A DNA stretch of 64,000 nucleotides from Cordilura impudica (Eukaryota > Arthropoda > Insecta > Diptera > Scathophagidae): contig OY821518.1 in NCBI GenBank assembly GCA_963682025.1, positions 235,330,152 to 235,394,151 of the forward strand. Direction: 5' to 3'. The notes under the pieces were generated by a model that was not told the DNA's origin, made no database searches, and saw only the letters and a list, made by a program, of their open reading frames with translations. The position numbers and the translations under genes were made by a program. The stretch's first letter is position 1. Each line of letters starts with the position of its first letter. Shown here piece by piece: positions 11,593 to 23,018 of this stretch.

Positions 11593-12154
11593 GAAGAGCC
11601 ATTTTTTCCAAGAGTTCTCTAATTCCCTGACGAAATACAAAAGTGTCATCTTGAGAAAAGAAGGGTAGGAGATCGTTTTTACTTGTGTGGTAATAGGGTA
11701 GTTTGGTTTCTAGTTCCAGTCAATTTTTGTCGCTAAACATAGAATTCCAATAATTCAGACGGTTCTTTTGACAAGTTGAGCTCTATAATGAGGTATGAGT
11801 TAAATAAACTGGAGCAATTGAAGAGAACACCTTTATGTTTACACATATTAACTGTGATCGGACTTACATTGATTTTATGCTCAGTTTCCGAAAAAAAATT
11901 TCTTTATTATTAAAACAAAGCCCTATGCCCTTCAATTGTTTTAACATCCTCATACCAGTATCGGACATACACATGTACCTACTTCTTTTTTATTGCGGAC
12001 CACCGTAAGTAACATACCTTAATTAAAAAATTCGAAGTAGTACTTATACCTAGCATCATGTTGGCGCCCATTCATATGACAAATAACCAGAAGTATAGAT
12101 CCAACCAATAGATCCAACCCAATAGAAAAACTGGCAGGGGTTTTTTCTTATGGT
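11593..12154. other. intergenic sequence between the MITE and the satellite
   Basis: About 100 bases at the start continue the broken uncharacterised gene. After that I see no gene. A segment near 11837-11875 (TTTACACATATTAACTGTGA) resembles the inverted end of the small MITE-like element at about 31170-31510. Confidence 0.4.
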
Positions 12155-14570
12155 AAAAATTAAAAATTAAAAATTAAAAATTAAAAATTAAAAATTAAAA
12201 ATTAAAAAATAAAAATTAAAAATTAAAAATTAAAAATTAAAAATTAAAAATTAAAAATTAAAAAATAAAAATTAAAAATTAAAAATTAAAAATTAAAAAT
12301 TAAAAATTAAAAATTAAAAATTAAAAATTAAAAATTAAAAATTAAAAATTCAAAATTAAAAATTAAAAATTAAAAATTAAAAATTAAAAATTAAAAATTA
12401 AAAATTAAAAATTAAAAATTAAAAATTAAAAATTAAAAATTAAAAATTAATAATTAATAATTAAAAATTAAAAATTAAAAATTAAAAATTAAAAATTAAA
12501 AATTAAAAATTAAAAATTAAGAATTAAAAATTAAAAATTAAAAATTAAAAATTAAAAATTAAAAATTAAAAATTAAAAATTAAAAATTAAAAATTAAAAA
12601 TTAAAAATTAAAAATTAAAAATTAAAAATTAAAAATTAAAAATTAAAAATTAAAAATTAAAAATTAAAAATTAAAAATTAAAAATTAAAAATTAAAAATT
12701 AAAAATTAAAAATTAAAAATTAAAAATTAAAAATTAAAAATTAAAAATTAAAAATTAAAAATTAAAAATTAAAAATTAAAAATTAAAAATTAAAAATTAA
12801 AAATTAAAAATTAAAAATTAAAAATTAAAAATTAAAAATTAAAAATTAAAAATTAAAAATTAAAAATTAAAAATTAAAAATTAAAAATTAAAAATTAAAA
12901 ATTAAAAATTAAAAATTAAAAATTAAAAATTAAAAATTAAAAATTAAAAATTAAAAATTAAAAATTAAAAATTAAAAATTAAAAATTAAAAATTAAAAAT
13001 TAAAAATTAAAAATTAAAAATTAAAAATTAAAAATTAAAAATTAAAAATTAAAAATTAAAAATAAAAAATTAAAAATTAAAAATTAAAAATTAAAAATTA
13101 AAAATTAAAAATTAAAAATTAAAAATTAAAAATTAAAAATTAATAATTAAAAATTAAAAATTAAAAATTAAAAATTAAAAATTAAAAATTAAAAATTAAA
13201 AATTAAAAATTAAAAATTAAAAATTAAAAATTAAAAATTAAAAATTAAAAATTAAAAATTAAAAATTAAAAATTAAAAATTAAAAATTAAAAATTAAAAA
13301 TTAAAAATTAAAAATTAAAAATTAAAAATTAAAAATTAAAAATTAAAAATTAAAAATTAAAAATTAAAAATTAAAAATTAAAAATTAAAAATTAAAAATT
13401 AAAAACTAAAAATTAAAAATTAAAAATTAAAAATTAAAAATTAAAAATTAAAAATTAAAAATTAAAAATTAAAAATTAAAAATTAAAAATTAAAAATTAA
13501 AAATTAAAAATTAAAAATTAAAAATTAAAAATTAAAAATTAAAAATTAAAAATTAAAAAATAAAAATTAAAAATTAAAAATTAAAAATTAAAAATTAAAA
13601 ATTAAAAATTAAAAATTAAAAATTAAAAATTAAAAATTAAAAATTAAAAATTAAAAATTAAAAATTAAAAATTAAAAATTAAAAATTTAAAATTAAAAAT
13701 TAAAAATTAAAAATTAAAAATTAAAAATTAAAAATTAAAAATTCAAAATTAAAAATTAAAAATTAAAAATTAAAAATTAAAAATTAGTAATTAAAAATTA
13801 AAAATTAAAAATTAAAAATTAAAAATTAAAAATTAAAAATTAAAAATTAAAAATTAAAAATTAAAGATTAAAAATTAAAAATTAAAAATTAAAAATTAAA
13901 AATTAAAAATTAAAAATTAAAAATTAAAAATTAAAAATTAAAAATTAAAAATTAAAAATTAAAAATTAAAAATTAAAAATTAAAAATTAAAAATTAAAAA
14001 TTAAAAATTAAAAATTAAAAATTAAAAATTAATAATTAAAAATTAAAAATTAAAAATTAAAAATTAAAAATTAAAAATTAAAAATTAAAGATTAAAAATT
14101 AAAAATTAAAAATTAAAAATTAAAAATTAAAAATTAAAAATTAAAAATTAAAAATTAAAAATTAAAAATTAAAAATTAAAAATTAAAAATTAAAAATTAA
14201 AAATTAAAAATTAAAAATTAAAAATTAAAAATTAAAAATTAAAAATTAAAAATTAAAAATTAAAAATTAAAAATTAAAAATTAAAAATTAAAAATTAAAA
14301 ATTAAAAATTAAAAATTAAAAATTAAAAATTAAAAATTAAAAATTAAAAATTAAAAATTAAAAATTAAAAATTAAAAATTAAAAATTAAAAATTAAAAAT
14401 TAAAAATTAAAAATTAAAAATTAAAAAGTAAAAATTAAAAATTAAAAATTAAAAATTAAAAATTAAAAATTAAAAATTAAAAATTAAAAATTAAAAATTA
14501 AAAATTAAAAATTAAAAATTAAAAATTAAAAATTAAAATTAAAAAAATAAAAAATAAATATTAAAAATTA
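12155..14570. repeat. heptanucleotide satellite (AAAAATT)n
   Basis: About 2.4 kb of essentially pure 7-bp repeat, roughly 345 units. Only about 15 isolated unit variants are visible, for example TTCAAAA near 12350 and 13743, TAATAATT near 12450, 13143 and 14031, AAAGATT near 13864 and 14092, and AAACTAA near 13404. The array is bounded on the left by TTCTTATGGT and on the right by a short irregular AT stretch before the foldback MITE. The unit cannot encode protein because it has a stop in every frame. Array length depends on the assembly. Confidence 0.98.
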
Positions 14571-14590
14571 ATCTATTTCTTTAGTTTCTT

Positions 14591-14708
14591 ACGCCCGTAT
14601 TCATAATCAAATTCTAGCAGTTGGTGAACTTTTTTTCATACATATTTTGAAATTTTCGTATGAAAAAAAGTTAGCCAACTGCTAGAATTTTATTATGAAT
14701 GCGTGCGT
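14591..14708. mobile_element. 118-bp foldback MITE with 9-bp target duplication
   Basis: The left arm begins ACGCCCGTATTCATAATC and the right arm, inverted, begins ACGCACGCATTCATAATA. The arms pair over about 50 bases with few mismatches and leave a loop of under 20 bases. Both sides carry the same 9 bp, TAGTTTCTT (14582-14590 and 14709-14717). A 9-bp duplication fits Mutator-like or Foldback-type elements more than Tc1, hAT or piggyBac; the superfamily is not resolved. Confidence 0.88.
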
Positions 14709-14716
14709 TAGTTTCT

Positions 14717-15170
14717 TAAATTATAGCTAATTCAGATAAAAATATTCCAAAATTAGCTTTTTTAATGTTAATATCTTTATGCCAAGAATCATTTGATTTT
14801 TTTTTTTTTTTTTATTATCGTATAACTTCTAAGGTCCCAAAAAATTCTTATAAGGATCAAACTTTGGGTAGTATAACGACAGCTGCGTCAAATAATGAAT
14901 TTCATTGGTGTTCTATGAAGTAGTTAAGAAACTTATAGGTTTTCTACTCTAGTAAAAGAAAAATGGTGCAATTTTTCAAATGGTAATTAATTCATTCTAT
15001 AGAAGACATGATCTGTATTTTTTTTTTAAAACAGGAAAAAAATAATTAAATTTCAATTTAATTGCTATTCGGAATTAATGCAGTATCGGCAACAGTTCTA
15101 AAGTGGTAGCCGTACCCAATATTGGGTGTAGTATTAGTTTACGACATAGGTGGAGAGTATATTTTTACAT
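14717..15170 (+). repeat. old dispersed repeat, copy 1
   Basis: This segment shares ordered blocks with about 49765-50080 and, more weakly, 17880-18180. The blocks are ATTCAGATAAAAATAT, a GTAATTAATTCATTCTAT block, CAGTATCGGCAACAGT and GTACCCAA-ATTGG. The three copies are diverged and gapped, so the repeat is old. No coding capacity is seen and the type is unknown. Confidence 0.6.
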
Positions 15171-15604
15171 GAATATATTTTATAAAATTATTTATTTAAG
15201 CCTTAGCTACAACTTTTACAAATTTGTGTACTCGGCACCAGATATGGAAGTATAAATTTTCATTTGAAAGAACTTTACAATGACATTATTGAAGTTTCCT
15301 AAAAATCGAAAATGTACATTATGATCGCAATGGGAATCAATGTAAAAGTGATTCTACATCACCGACTTCTAATGTTCTTGTAGTTAGCTGGATAATTTTA
15401 AATTATTATTTTTTTATAAAAAGCATGATATTAGCCAATATACTAACAAATAGAATATTAATCTAAATAATAGTTTTATAAGAAAATATATGTATTAATT
15501 TTGATGTACATACATATATATTGTTGTCGCTTAATCAAATTGACATTAATTTCAGTATTTGTTCATTTAATTTTCAACAAAAATTATTTTTGTTAAATAT
15601 ACAG
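15171..15604. other. AT-rich presumed intron
   Basis: No gene is seen. The stretch ends with a T-rich tract and acceptor ...TATACAG at 15604, which defines the following coding exon. Confidence 0.4.
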
Positions 15605-16439
15605 CAGCGTGGACGCGGTGCCGCTCGACTACAGGCTCTTTGACCCGCCACCAAAACAACGTAAACAGCAACAGCAATCAGGTAACAAAACACAGTCACC
15701 CAAACATCATGAGCGACAAGCTTCAGATGAATATGCCAAAAATTCAGCCAACCATACAAATTTGTCCAGCAGTATATCCGACAAAGTACGATCAAAAACT
15801 GACGATAATAGTACCAGCAGCGGAAACCGTCTCGCCGGTGAATATCAATGTTCGGCGAACAACATCCCCACCCCGCATATCGTCCAGTCGGGCTCCTATG
15901 TTGAAATTCTAAAACAAGCTGGCAACCAAGGACCATCCCTATCAGCTGTCCAAGTAGTCCAACATAACATATTAACGGGACATTCGAAAACATCCATTTC
16001 ATCATCATCTTCTTTAGCATGTCACAATAAAAGCTATGGTGATTTTCTAACAATAACGCCTAGACGAAAAGGAAAACTACTGGCTTCGAATGGAGATTCT
16101 AAAAATGGATCAGGTGAAGGTCACGATAATTACCGCCACCATTTGCCACACAGCATTGAGCCGCTTCATCTCTTGGGTATACCAAATGATAGTATGTCAA
16201 CATTTTTCGATTATCGTGCCATGGAAACGCTTAGTAATGCCGATACTTTGGCCATTGGATCAACAATGGCCGGTCACTTATATCCTTCCAAAGGCCCTAA
16301 ACTAACTGATTCATCGAAAGTAGGGTCTACGGCCACATCAAAACAGGTACCCGATGAATATCATCATATAATAAGTGAAAAAAATTTGAGCCCTCCTTCG
16401 GCATTTTGTGATAACATATCAACAATGAATAAGGCTTAA
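15605..16439 (+). CDS. long terminal coding exon of an unassigned gene
   Basis: An open frame of about 276 residues runs from the exon start at a splice acceptor (TATACAG ending 15604) to TAA at 16437-16439. The composition is Ser/Asn/Gln/His rich, with runs such as KQRKQQQQ and SSSSSLA, no membrane segment, and no domain I recognise. The start at 15609 has no ATG, so upstream exons must exist. Reading phase is informative: this frame needs a donor leaving two bases, whereas all visible Dscam donors leave one. So it is not a simple alternative last exon of those exons unless another exon intervenes. A second frame is open in the same DNA from the exon start to 15912 and is the one compatible with Dscam phase. 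It could be an alternative tail of the Dscam-family gene or a separate gene. Confidence 0.65.
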
Positions 16440-17330
16440 TAGACTAAGTACTCGATCGAACACATAAATCGTATCCATATTAATTAAATGAAAAAACGAA
16501 CACTTAAAAAATCAATGAAAAGACAGAAGACCAAATTCAAATCTTTATTTTTAAATTCACATATCGAAAATTTTACAATTGAAAACAAGATAACAAAATG
16601 GCGAGTACTGATTATCGCATATCGATATTGACTGTCGACTAATTTTAGAAAAACATCGAAATTTTTTAACCGAAAAGAGGAAAATTATTCAATTAATTAT
16701 AAAACGATCAATTCAACAAACCAATTAATACTTGAATCTAACAAATGCATTTAATTTACTTAATACTCGTACAGAATATTGACGAACATTTTAGGTAGTT
16801 ACATACTACGAGTATACTCGTACTATACAGTATTGTAGCCTTTAGCGTAATTCGATAATATCAACAAAACAAAAAAAAAATCAAATTTATTATATCTGTT
16901 AAATAAATGTTTTGACAATGTTCTTGACTGAAAAACCAATGAAAACAATTTTTATGTTTTCTAAAATATCACAAATATTTTATTAATCTCTGTAAATACT
17001 TTGTTTCGAATAGAATAAGAATACCTATGGTTCTAAATACATTAAGACACTAAGCGAAATTCGAATTAATGCATCCATAGCAAACGTACGAGTATGTTTC
17101 GAACAGTAAAGAAATTTAAACAAAATCAAAAGTAAATATTTTTCAATCAGTCGGGTGAATAAGAATTTGAATGGAGTCAAATACCCAATTGAAAAAAACA
17201 AGTCAGTCCCGACCATTGACTATCCGAAAGCCTGAGTTGCCATGACTTTGGAAAGGTCATATTAATAGCTTTTCCACTGGGCGAATCATATCTTGTTTTC
17301 TCAAAATTTTAAACTCTGATGTTGTTATAA
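16440..17330 (+). other. probable 3' UTR and intergenic sequence
   Basis: AT-rich non-coding sequence follows the stop at 16439. AATAAA-like signals occur near 16901. Nothing else is recognised. Confidence 0.4.
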
Positions 17331-17334
17331 CCGT

Positions 17335-17660
17335 AATACCTGTGTACAGAGGGTATATATAAGTTTGTCATTCCGTTTCTGATAATTAGAAAGGAAAATC
17401 TGGACCCAAAAATAATATAGTATATCCTTGATCCCTTAACAAGCTTATGTCTGTCTGCCCGTCTGTGGAAATCACGATCACGCCCTCAATAAGTTAGATG
17501 GGTTACTCATTTTTAGTGAAAAACTTTAACTGACATCTTGAGCAGGTTGCTGTTTAAAATCATCAAAATCGGTTTAGTATGTCCCGGGATTTCAATGAAA
17601 ATGTAAAAAAAATATAGAAAAAAATATGATTTTTCTATGTTGTTCTTGTTATTGTACATA
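17335..17660 (+). repeat. fragment of the F-family Helentron-like element
   Basis: The segment starts TGTACAGAGGGTATATATAAG and continues with CTTATGTCTGTCTGCCCG and GAAATCACGATCACG. These correspond, on the opposite strand, to the 5' part of the elements at 21037-24500 and 45347-47937. The hairpin-bearing 3' end is missing. Confidence 0.6.
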
Positions 17661-17879
17661 TGTCAAGAGCTTAAAGCTGGTTTTGCGCCAAGGGAAAAAG
17701 TATTTAAATTAAAGCATTGAAATTAAAAATACAGCTTTTCAAATGTAAATAAATAAAATCTTACGTTTTTTCTGAACATTTTGATGGCTCAAGCAACTTA
17801 AAATTGCCACAGACGATTAGTTAACCAGTTTTTAATTGTGGTAGAGTTTTAGCCGATCTCTTTTTTCCCTTAAGGAAAG

Positions 17880-18180
17880 CCTACTGTAATAACAGCAAAT
17901 TAATGCAATTTTTAAATAGAAATTAATTCTTTCTATGGAAATAATCATCGTTGCCTTTATTAAAAAAAAACAATAAATTAGAATAAATACTAGTCAAAAA
18001 AAGAAAAACAATAACTATAAATTCAAATGATATTGGAACTTAAAGGTTAGGTTACTACATTAAAATGGTAAACAACCCAACATTGGTGATAATATTGTGC
18101 GTAATAGGCAGGCGGTCGTAGACGTACAATTTTAAATTTTATTACATGGACGTATTGACTACAACGTCTTGTTGTTTGAA
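17880..18180 (+). repeat. old dispersed repeat, copy 2 (diverged)
   Basis: Blocks at about 17905-17945 (AAATTAATTCTTTCTAT) and 18075-18110 (AACCCAACATTGGTGATAAT) match, in order, the repeats at 14717-15170 and 49765-50080. It is shorter and more diverged. Confidence 0.45.
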
Positions 18181-18360
18181 CTATAAAAACAAAACCCCGG
18201 AGATTTTGTATATTTTTATTTTTTACTTACAAAATTATTAATGCATATTTATTCTTAGTACATTTGTTACAAAAGTGAAAATTAAATAAAAAACTTATTT
18301 CCTCTTTCTCTTATGTTGAATTTCATTATAATAAACCTTTTCCACATGCTAGATATTCTA

Positions 18361-19348
18361 AAGGGTGTCCCAACAAGAACGCAATTTTTAAATTTTAAAT
18401 AAAACACAGATATTTTAAAAAAAATCGTGAAACTTTATTATATCGTAAAGTAGACAGAATGAGGTTATGTATGGAACAATATATCGTGCAGATGGCCGCC
18501 GCGGCTTTGCTGGCATGCACGCAATCTTTTAATGAAATTTTCAATGACCGTTTTGCATAAATGCTGCGGTATTTCATTAATGCAGCGTCCAATTTCCGCT
18601 TTTAAGGCTTGAGTCGTCGTCGGCTTATTCGCGTAAACCATCGACTTCAAAAAACCCCAAAGAAAAAAATCTAATGGTGTTAAATCGCACGATCTAGGCG
18701 GCCAATTCTGATCTCCAAAACGCGAAATAACACGACCGGGAAATGACTGATGCAGCAATTGAATTGTTTCTGATTTTAGCGGCAAAATCAGCATTTTCAT
18801 GTTGTCTTTCCAATACCCAATTAACGAACTCCCTTCGCTGTCCATGGTCAGCTGGCTTCAGTTCCTGAGTCAATTGAACTTTGTATGCATGAAGATGCAA
18901 ATCTTTCGTCAAAATTCGCTGCATAGTGGATTAGGAGACACCCATTTGCTGAGCTCGGTGTCGAATTGAGGTGGATGGAGTTTGAGCGACATCATCACGT
19001 ACAGCTGCGACATTTTCGGTCGATCGACCTGGTCAATGGCGCGTTGTTGTCTTTACATCACTAACAGACCCAGTTTCGGCAAATTTATCCATTAATCTCT
19101 TTACAGTTGACTCTTTTGGAGCATTATTGTGACCCCAAATTGATCGCAATTTGCGAACTGTAGCCGCAAAACTTTCACCATTTTGGTAAAACAATTTCAC
19201 AATGAGAATGCGTTGTTCATTCGTGTAGCGCTCCATTTTTACTAACCTCGTACCTTCTACTAGCAAACAATAACAATTGTTCAAATGTCAAACAATGACA
19301 CTTCGAATGTTGCCAGATTTAAAAATTGCGTTCTTGTTGGGAACCCTT
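18361..19348 (-). mobile_element. internally deleted Tc1/mariner-superfamily element
   Basis: Terminal inverted repeats of about 34 bases (left AAGGGTGTCCCAACAAGAA; right, inverted, AAGGGTTCCCAACAAGAA) are flanked by TA on both sides (18359-18360 and 19349-19350). On the minus strand the transposase starts near 19237 with an N-terminal domain (TNEQRILIVKLFYQNGESF, DUF4817-like). It continues through MQRILTKDLHLHAYKVQLTQ and jumps at about 18810 directly to the part before FPGRVISRFGDQNWPPRS, DLTPLDFFLWGFLKS and the C-terminus. The segment that normally holds the first catalytic Asp and the second (QQDG) is absent, so only the last catalytic region is left. Frameshifts also occur. It is a non-autonomous derivative that kept both ends. 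Confidence 0.9.
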
Positions 19349-19350
19349 TA

Positions 19351-21036
19351 TGTGGACCTGTTTGGTTTTCATTGGATTTCCTTCTCTCTTTTTAGCATGC
19401 CAAGTGACACAGTGACGTCGAATAAGTTTAGCATTTCGATTTGGTATTTCAGTCAGATGATGTTTATTAGTATTTGTTGAAAGTTGTGATAGTTTTTTCG
19501 TTGAGTCTTCTCTACTATCTTGCCAAGCCAGGCCAGTGACGTATCATAGCCTCTTATATATCTATAATAGTAATAGAATATCCAGTAGTCTCATGAAAAA
19601 TTACTCTGAAATTAACAAGTTTAGCTTGAGGAAGTAAATCGACTGCATTATTTGAATACCACATCAGACTTTTCCTTAAAGGCGATTACTATCTACTCAG
19701 CTGATCAGCGACATCAATCTCTTTTTAGATTTCGGTTTTGATTATCTACCTCTCCAAGATCAAATATCTGTCATTCCATCGTCATGGCACGTCAATATCA
19801 TCAATACATCTCGCTTATCGATTGCGGCCATTAGAGAGGCTGAATTCTATACAAAACATCATCATTGTTCATCATTATCTAGCTGAATGTCTGCCAAATG
19901 CCAGCAACGGAGTCGCTGTATCTGTTCTTCCTTATAGTTTGCTCTACAAGCCATCTTCTTTTACATGCGACCAGTTAGATAATACTTTTAATACTACATC
20001 TATTTAGAACCTATTTGCTACAAATTTGTATACGACACGCTATCATATATGAAACACGTAGCGTATAGTCTTATTTTGAAACGACTCGCTCATGCATCTT
20101 GCAAGATATACGTACATACTTCTCCTTCATTACAAAACATATTCTCAACTTTTGAAATAATGTTTAGTTCATTTTAAATTTCACAACTGTTTACATTTTC
20201 CGAGGAACAACTATCCGGATCTAAAAATAATTTGTATTTCCGTAAATGACTCCAGTCCATTATTACCTACTGTCTTCAAAATATCAACTGTAAACTCATT
20301 ATTTATATTGGCTTTAGTGGAAATGATTATATTAATTCAATACAAACTTATTTTTGTTGGTCATGTGAACGTAACTTACAGACCTAATCAAAAAAAAAAA
20401 GAAAACTTACAACATAAAGTGCCTTAAATCGAATTTCGCTGAGTGTTTAATATAATGTTGAAGCATCACAAATATGTTGTTTGTTTGTTAATTCAATTAC
20501 CCCATAACTTACTTATCAATTAATTAGTTAATAAGAGAAACAAGAAACTATTTCTAAACAAGTATTTGAATTAAACCTTATGTCAATAATATTATTTGAA
20601 TAATAAAACTTATCAAAGTTGTCAAACCAAAGTATAAAAATTTAGGCTCACGATATCAATTCTCCGACATGTGTCAATTGGAAATTTATTACTTTTCAAT
20701 AAACAAAAAAGATACAAAACAAATGGAGTGATTCTATTCAATATGATCAATTAAATCAATCTTCCAAAAAAGATTCTTAATCTTAAGTACGTGCATACAC
20801 ACAGAAAATAAATGTATCAATATCAAAGTGTTGTTAATTAATAAGAACTGTAGATTTTAAAGTATTTAATCAATTATTTATGTATGTATGTATTTGTATG
20901 TGCTAAAACAAAATGAAACAATAAATTATGTATATTATAAAAATAAATACACAATATTCGGCCAGTTCGAGTTTTAATCGTATATGATCAAGATGGCGGT
21001 AAATTCTAGTTCAATTTTATCCCAACAACTTTTATA
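19351..21036. other. intergenic sequence without recognised features
   Basis: I find no supportable gene in these 1.7 kb on either strand. Short reading frames (for example 19738-20007 on +) show no family resemblance. A TATG microsatellite lies near 20880-20892. Confidence 0.45.
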
Positions 21037-21952
21037 AAAACAAGTAAGAGTGTTAAATTCGGCTGTGCCGAATCTTTGATACCCTCCACCTCGGTTTGAG
21101 TCTTGATAATAAATGTAAATGAAAAAGTAAACAATTTGTTAAACTTAATACCAAATTATTTCAGCAAATTCTTTGGGTTGGTTTTCTTCTTTTCTATTAT
21201 TTCGGATTTATTTCGGTGTTTGCTTTTTGGTCATCGTGGTTGCTGATCGGCATGCATTTTGGTTATATTTAATTTTTTTATTTATATAAAAAAGTTTTTT
21301 AATTAAAGCAAAATATTTTCACTATATCATGATTTTTATTTATGTATGACGACATTTCAACCTAAAAATTTAAGTTTTTATCGATTGGATAAACAACACA
21401 AAAATGGTTGTCGTTTAGATAACAACAACAGCTGACTTTAACAATAGCGAATATCGTTTCAAAATTTTACTGATAATTTTTCAATTTTCTTTTTTTTTAC
21501 AATTCGACTATCGTTAAAAGAAGTTACTGAATCGCGGTACTGAAAAGTTATTAATATCTCCTGAATGGCAATATTTTTTTTAAATGTAAACATTTTTAAA
21601 TGTAAAGTTATTTCTAAATTTAAAATTATTATTTCCGACGTTTTGATATGATTTTCTGAAACTCAATTAATATTTTCTAATTTATAATTGGAAATTTTAT
21701 TTTCAGTTTTTATTATAATTGATATTTTCTTAAATTTGAATGGAAAATTTAAAAAGTGAAATTTTGTATTTATGTGAATAATAATGCTTTATTAATTATA
21801 AACAATTTTTAAAAATTAGATGTAATCGCAATCAGATATTTTATAGGTAAAGCAGAATAATAATTCTATATAACTATGTAGAACTGTTTTGTAAGCAAAA
21901 AACTCATTGACGAACTCGGTAACTCTATTTTGTAAAGACAACAAAAAGTTAA

Positions 21953-22527
21953 CCCCCCAATCTCACATCACACTGAAATTGTAAAATCGTTGTGTACGTA
22001 TTATCAACGAAAAATTGTTCGAATTAGTCGAATCCATCGCCATTAAATTTTATGCTCAAACATCTGACTGCAATCTCATTTTTAAAATGTTGTCGAAGCG
22101 TAAACTTGAAAACATTTGTATACTTCTCTCTCTTATTTTATTTTAAGTAGAGTTACCAAGTTTATTATACAGGCACATGTTTGAGGGAAAATGTTTACAT
22201 TTATTATTATTAGTATTATTTTAATAATAGTTAATAATATTTATGCTCTATAATTAACAAACTTGCGTTTTTGTATGCGCATTTCAAAAAATAAATCATT
22301 ATAATAGATTTAACAAGTTAAAACTTTAATTACAATTTTACAGAATCCAGTAAATTTGCATTAAATTTATAACAGGGTAACATTAATCATCGTTAGTGTC
22401 TGCCACTATTCGCACGAAAAATTTGGTGCCATTAGTGTGACCACTGCGGAAAATGTGTGTGTATTAGTAAAAAAAATGTGAGTGTATTGAGTTTTTCGAA
22501 CTTGCAGTGTGATGTGAGATTGGTGGG
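21953..22527. mobile_element. piggyBac-type MITE nested in the F element
   Basis: The left end is TTAA followed by CCCCCCAATCTCACATC; the right end is GATGTGAGATTGGTGGG. The inverted repeats match over 23 bases with one mismatch. The F-family copy at 46590-46600 shows the uninterrupted site (AAGTTAATAAGCC), which proves the boundary. Insertion at TTAA and CCC/GGG termini are piggyBac features. The right TTAA has decayed to TAAT. No transposase is encoded in the 575 bp. Confidence 0.85.
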
Positions 22528-23018
22528 TAATATGCCAAACTTATGTTCATATTTGTAAAAGAATAATGAAAAAACGTATGAAATAAAAGACCAACCCGTG
22601 TATACTCTTAACATTGTTCTGTATGATATCTGGTTGAAAATATTAACATTCATGTTAAAATAGAAATAACTATTGCAAAGCTAATTAGAACAAACAAAAA
22701 TTATGGCGGCATCTACTGTGGCATAGTCACGCTGAGCAAAATGAAGTGACACTCTGTTATACAAAAGAAATGTATTTTCCCCACAACAAAATACTGCAGA
22801 ATTTTATGTAAATAAAATAACCGATTTATTTCTAACATGCAGTTACTATGAATATACATACATACATATATATAATATATGTACATTATTTGTATTATAT
22901 AATATGTGTATGTATGTATATTTAAATATTACACACAAAAAATACAACATCAAACGTTATTTTTGTGTTTTTCTCTTTAAATAAATTAATACATAAATTT
23001 TTTTGCTAAATTTACATT

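Larger units (their letters stand above)
9780..11700 (-). pseudogene. broken gene of an uncharacterised mobile-type protein family
   Basis: Minus-strand fragments line up, in order, with a family often found as 'uncharacterised' proteins in arthropod genomes. LPFF-type sequence lies around 11690-11595, GEWRLFIDSS around 10780-10750, YTKYPWFFC followed by LLHIKLGLMKQFIKAF between about 10620 and 10460, and LSMEKIKPRIFDGPQVRQVIEE at about 10062-10000. The frame is shifted and stopped several times. It is split by a foldback hAT MITE (10793-11584) and a solo LTR (10104-10451), each with its own target duplication, so coding sequence resumes exactly after each. Function of the family is not established to my knowledge; recognition is from memory of conserved motifs only. 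Confidence 0.6.

Noticed and set aside
12155..14570. Telomeric repeat
   Set aside because: The AAAAATT unit lacks the G-rich strand of telomeric repeats, flies use retrotransposon telomeres, and the array is internal.
15830..15860. Immunoglobulin-type motif EYQCSA in the long exon
   Set aside because: No surrounding Ig strands; the exon is low-complexity and the match is short.
15574..16053. 159-codon minus-strand frame opposite the long terminal exon
   Set aside because: Shadow of the coding exon; no splice or family support.
22432..22653. 73-codon minus-strand frame
   Set aside because: Crosses the boundary between the piggyBac-type MITE and the F element and has no family resemblance.
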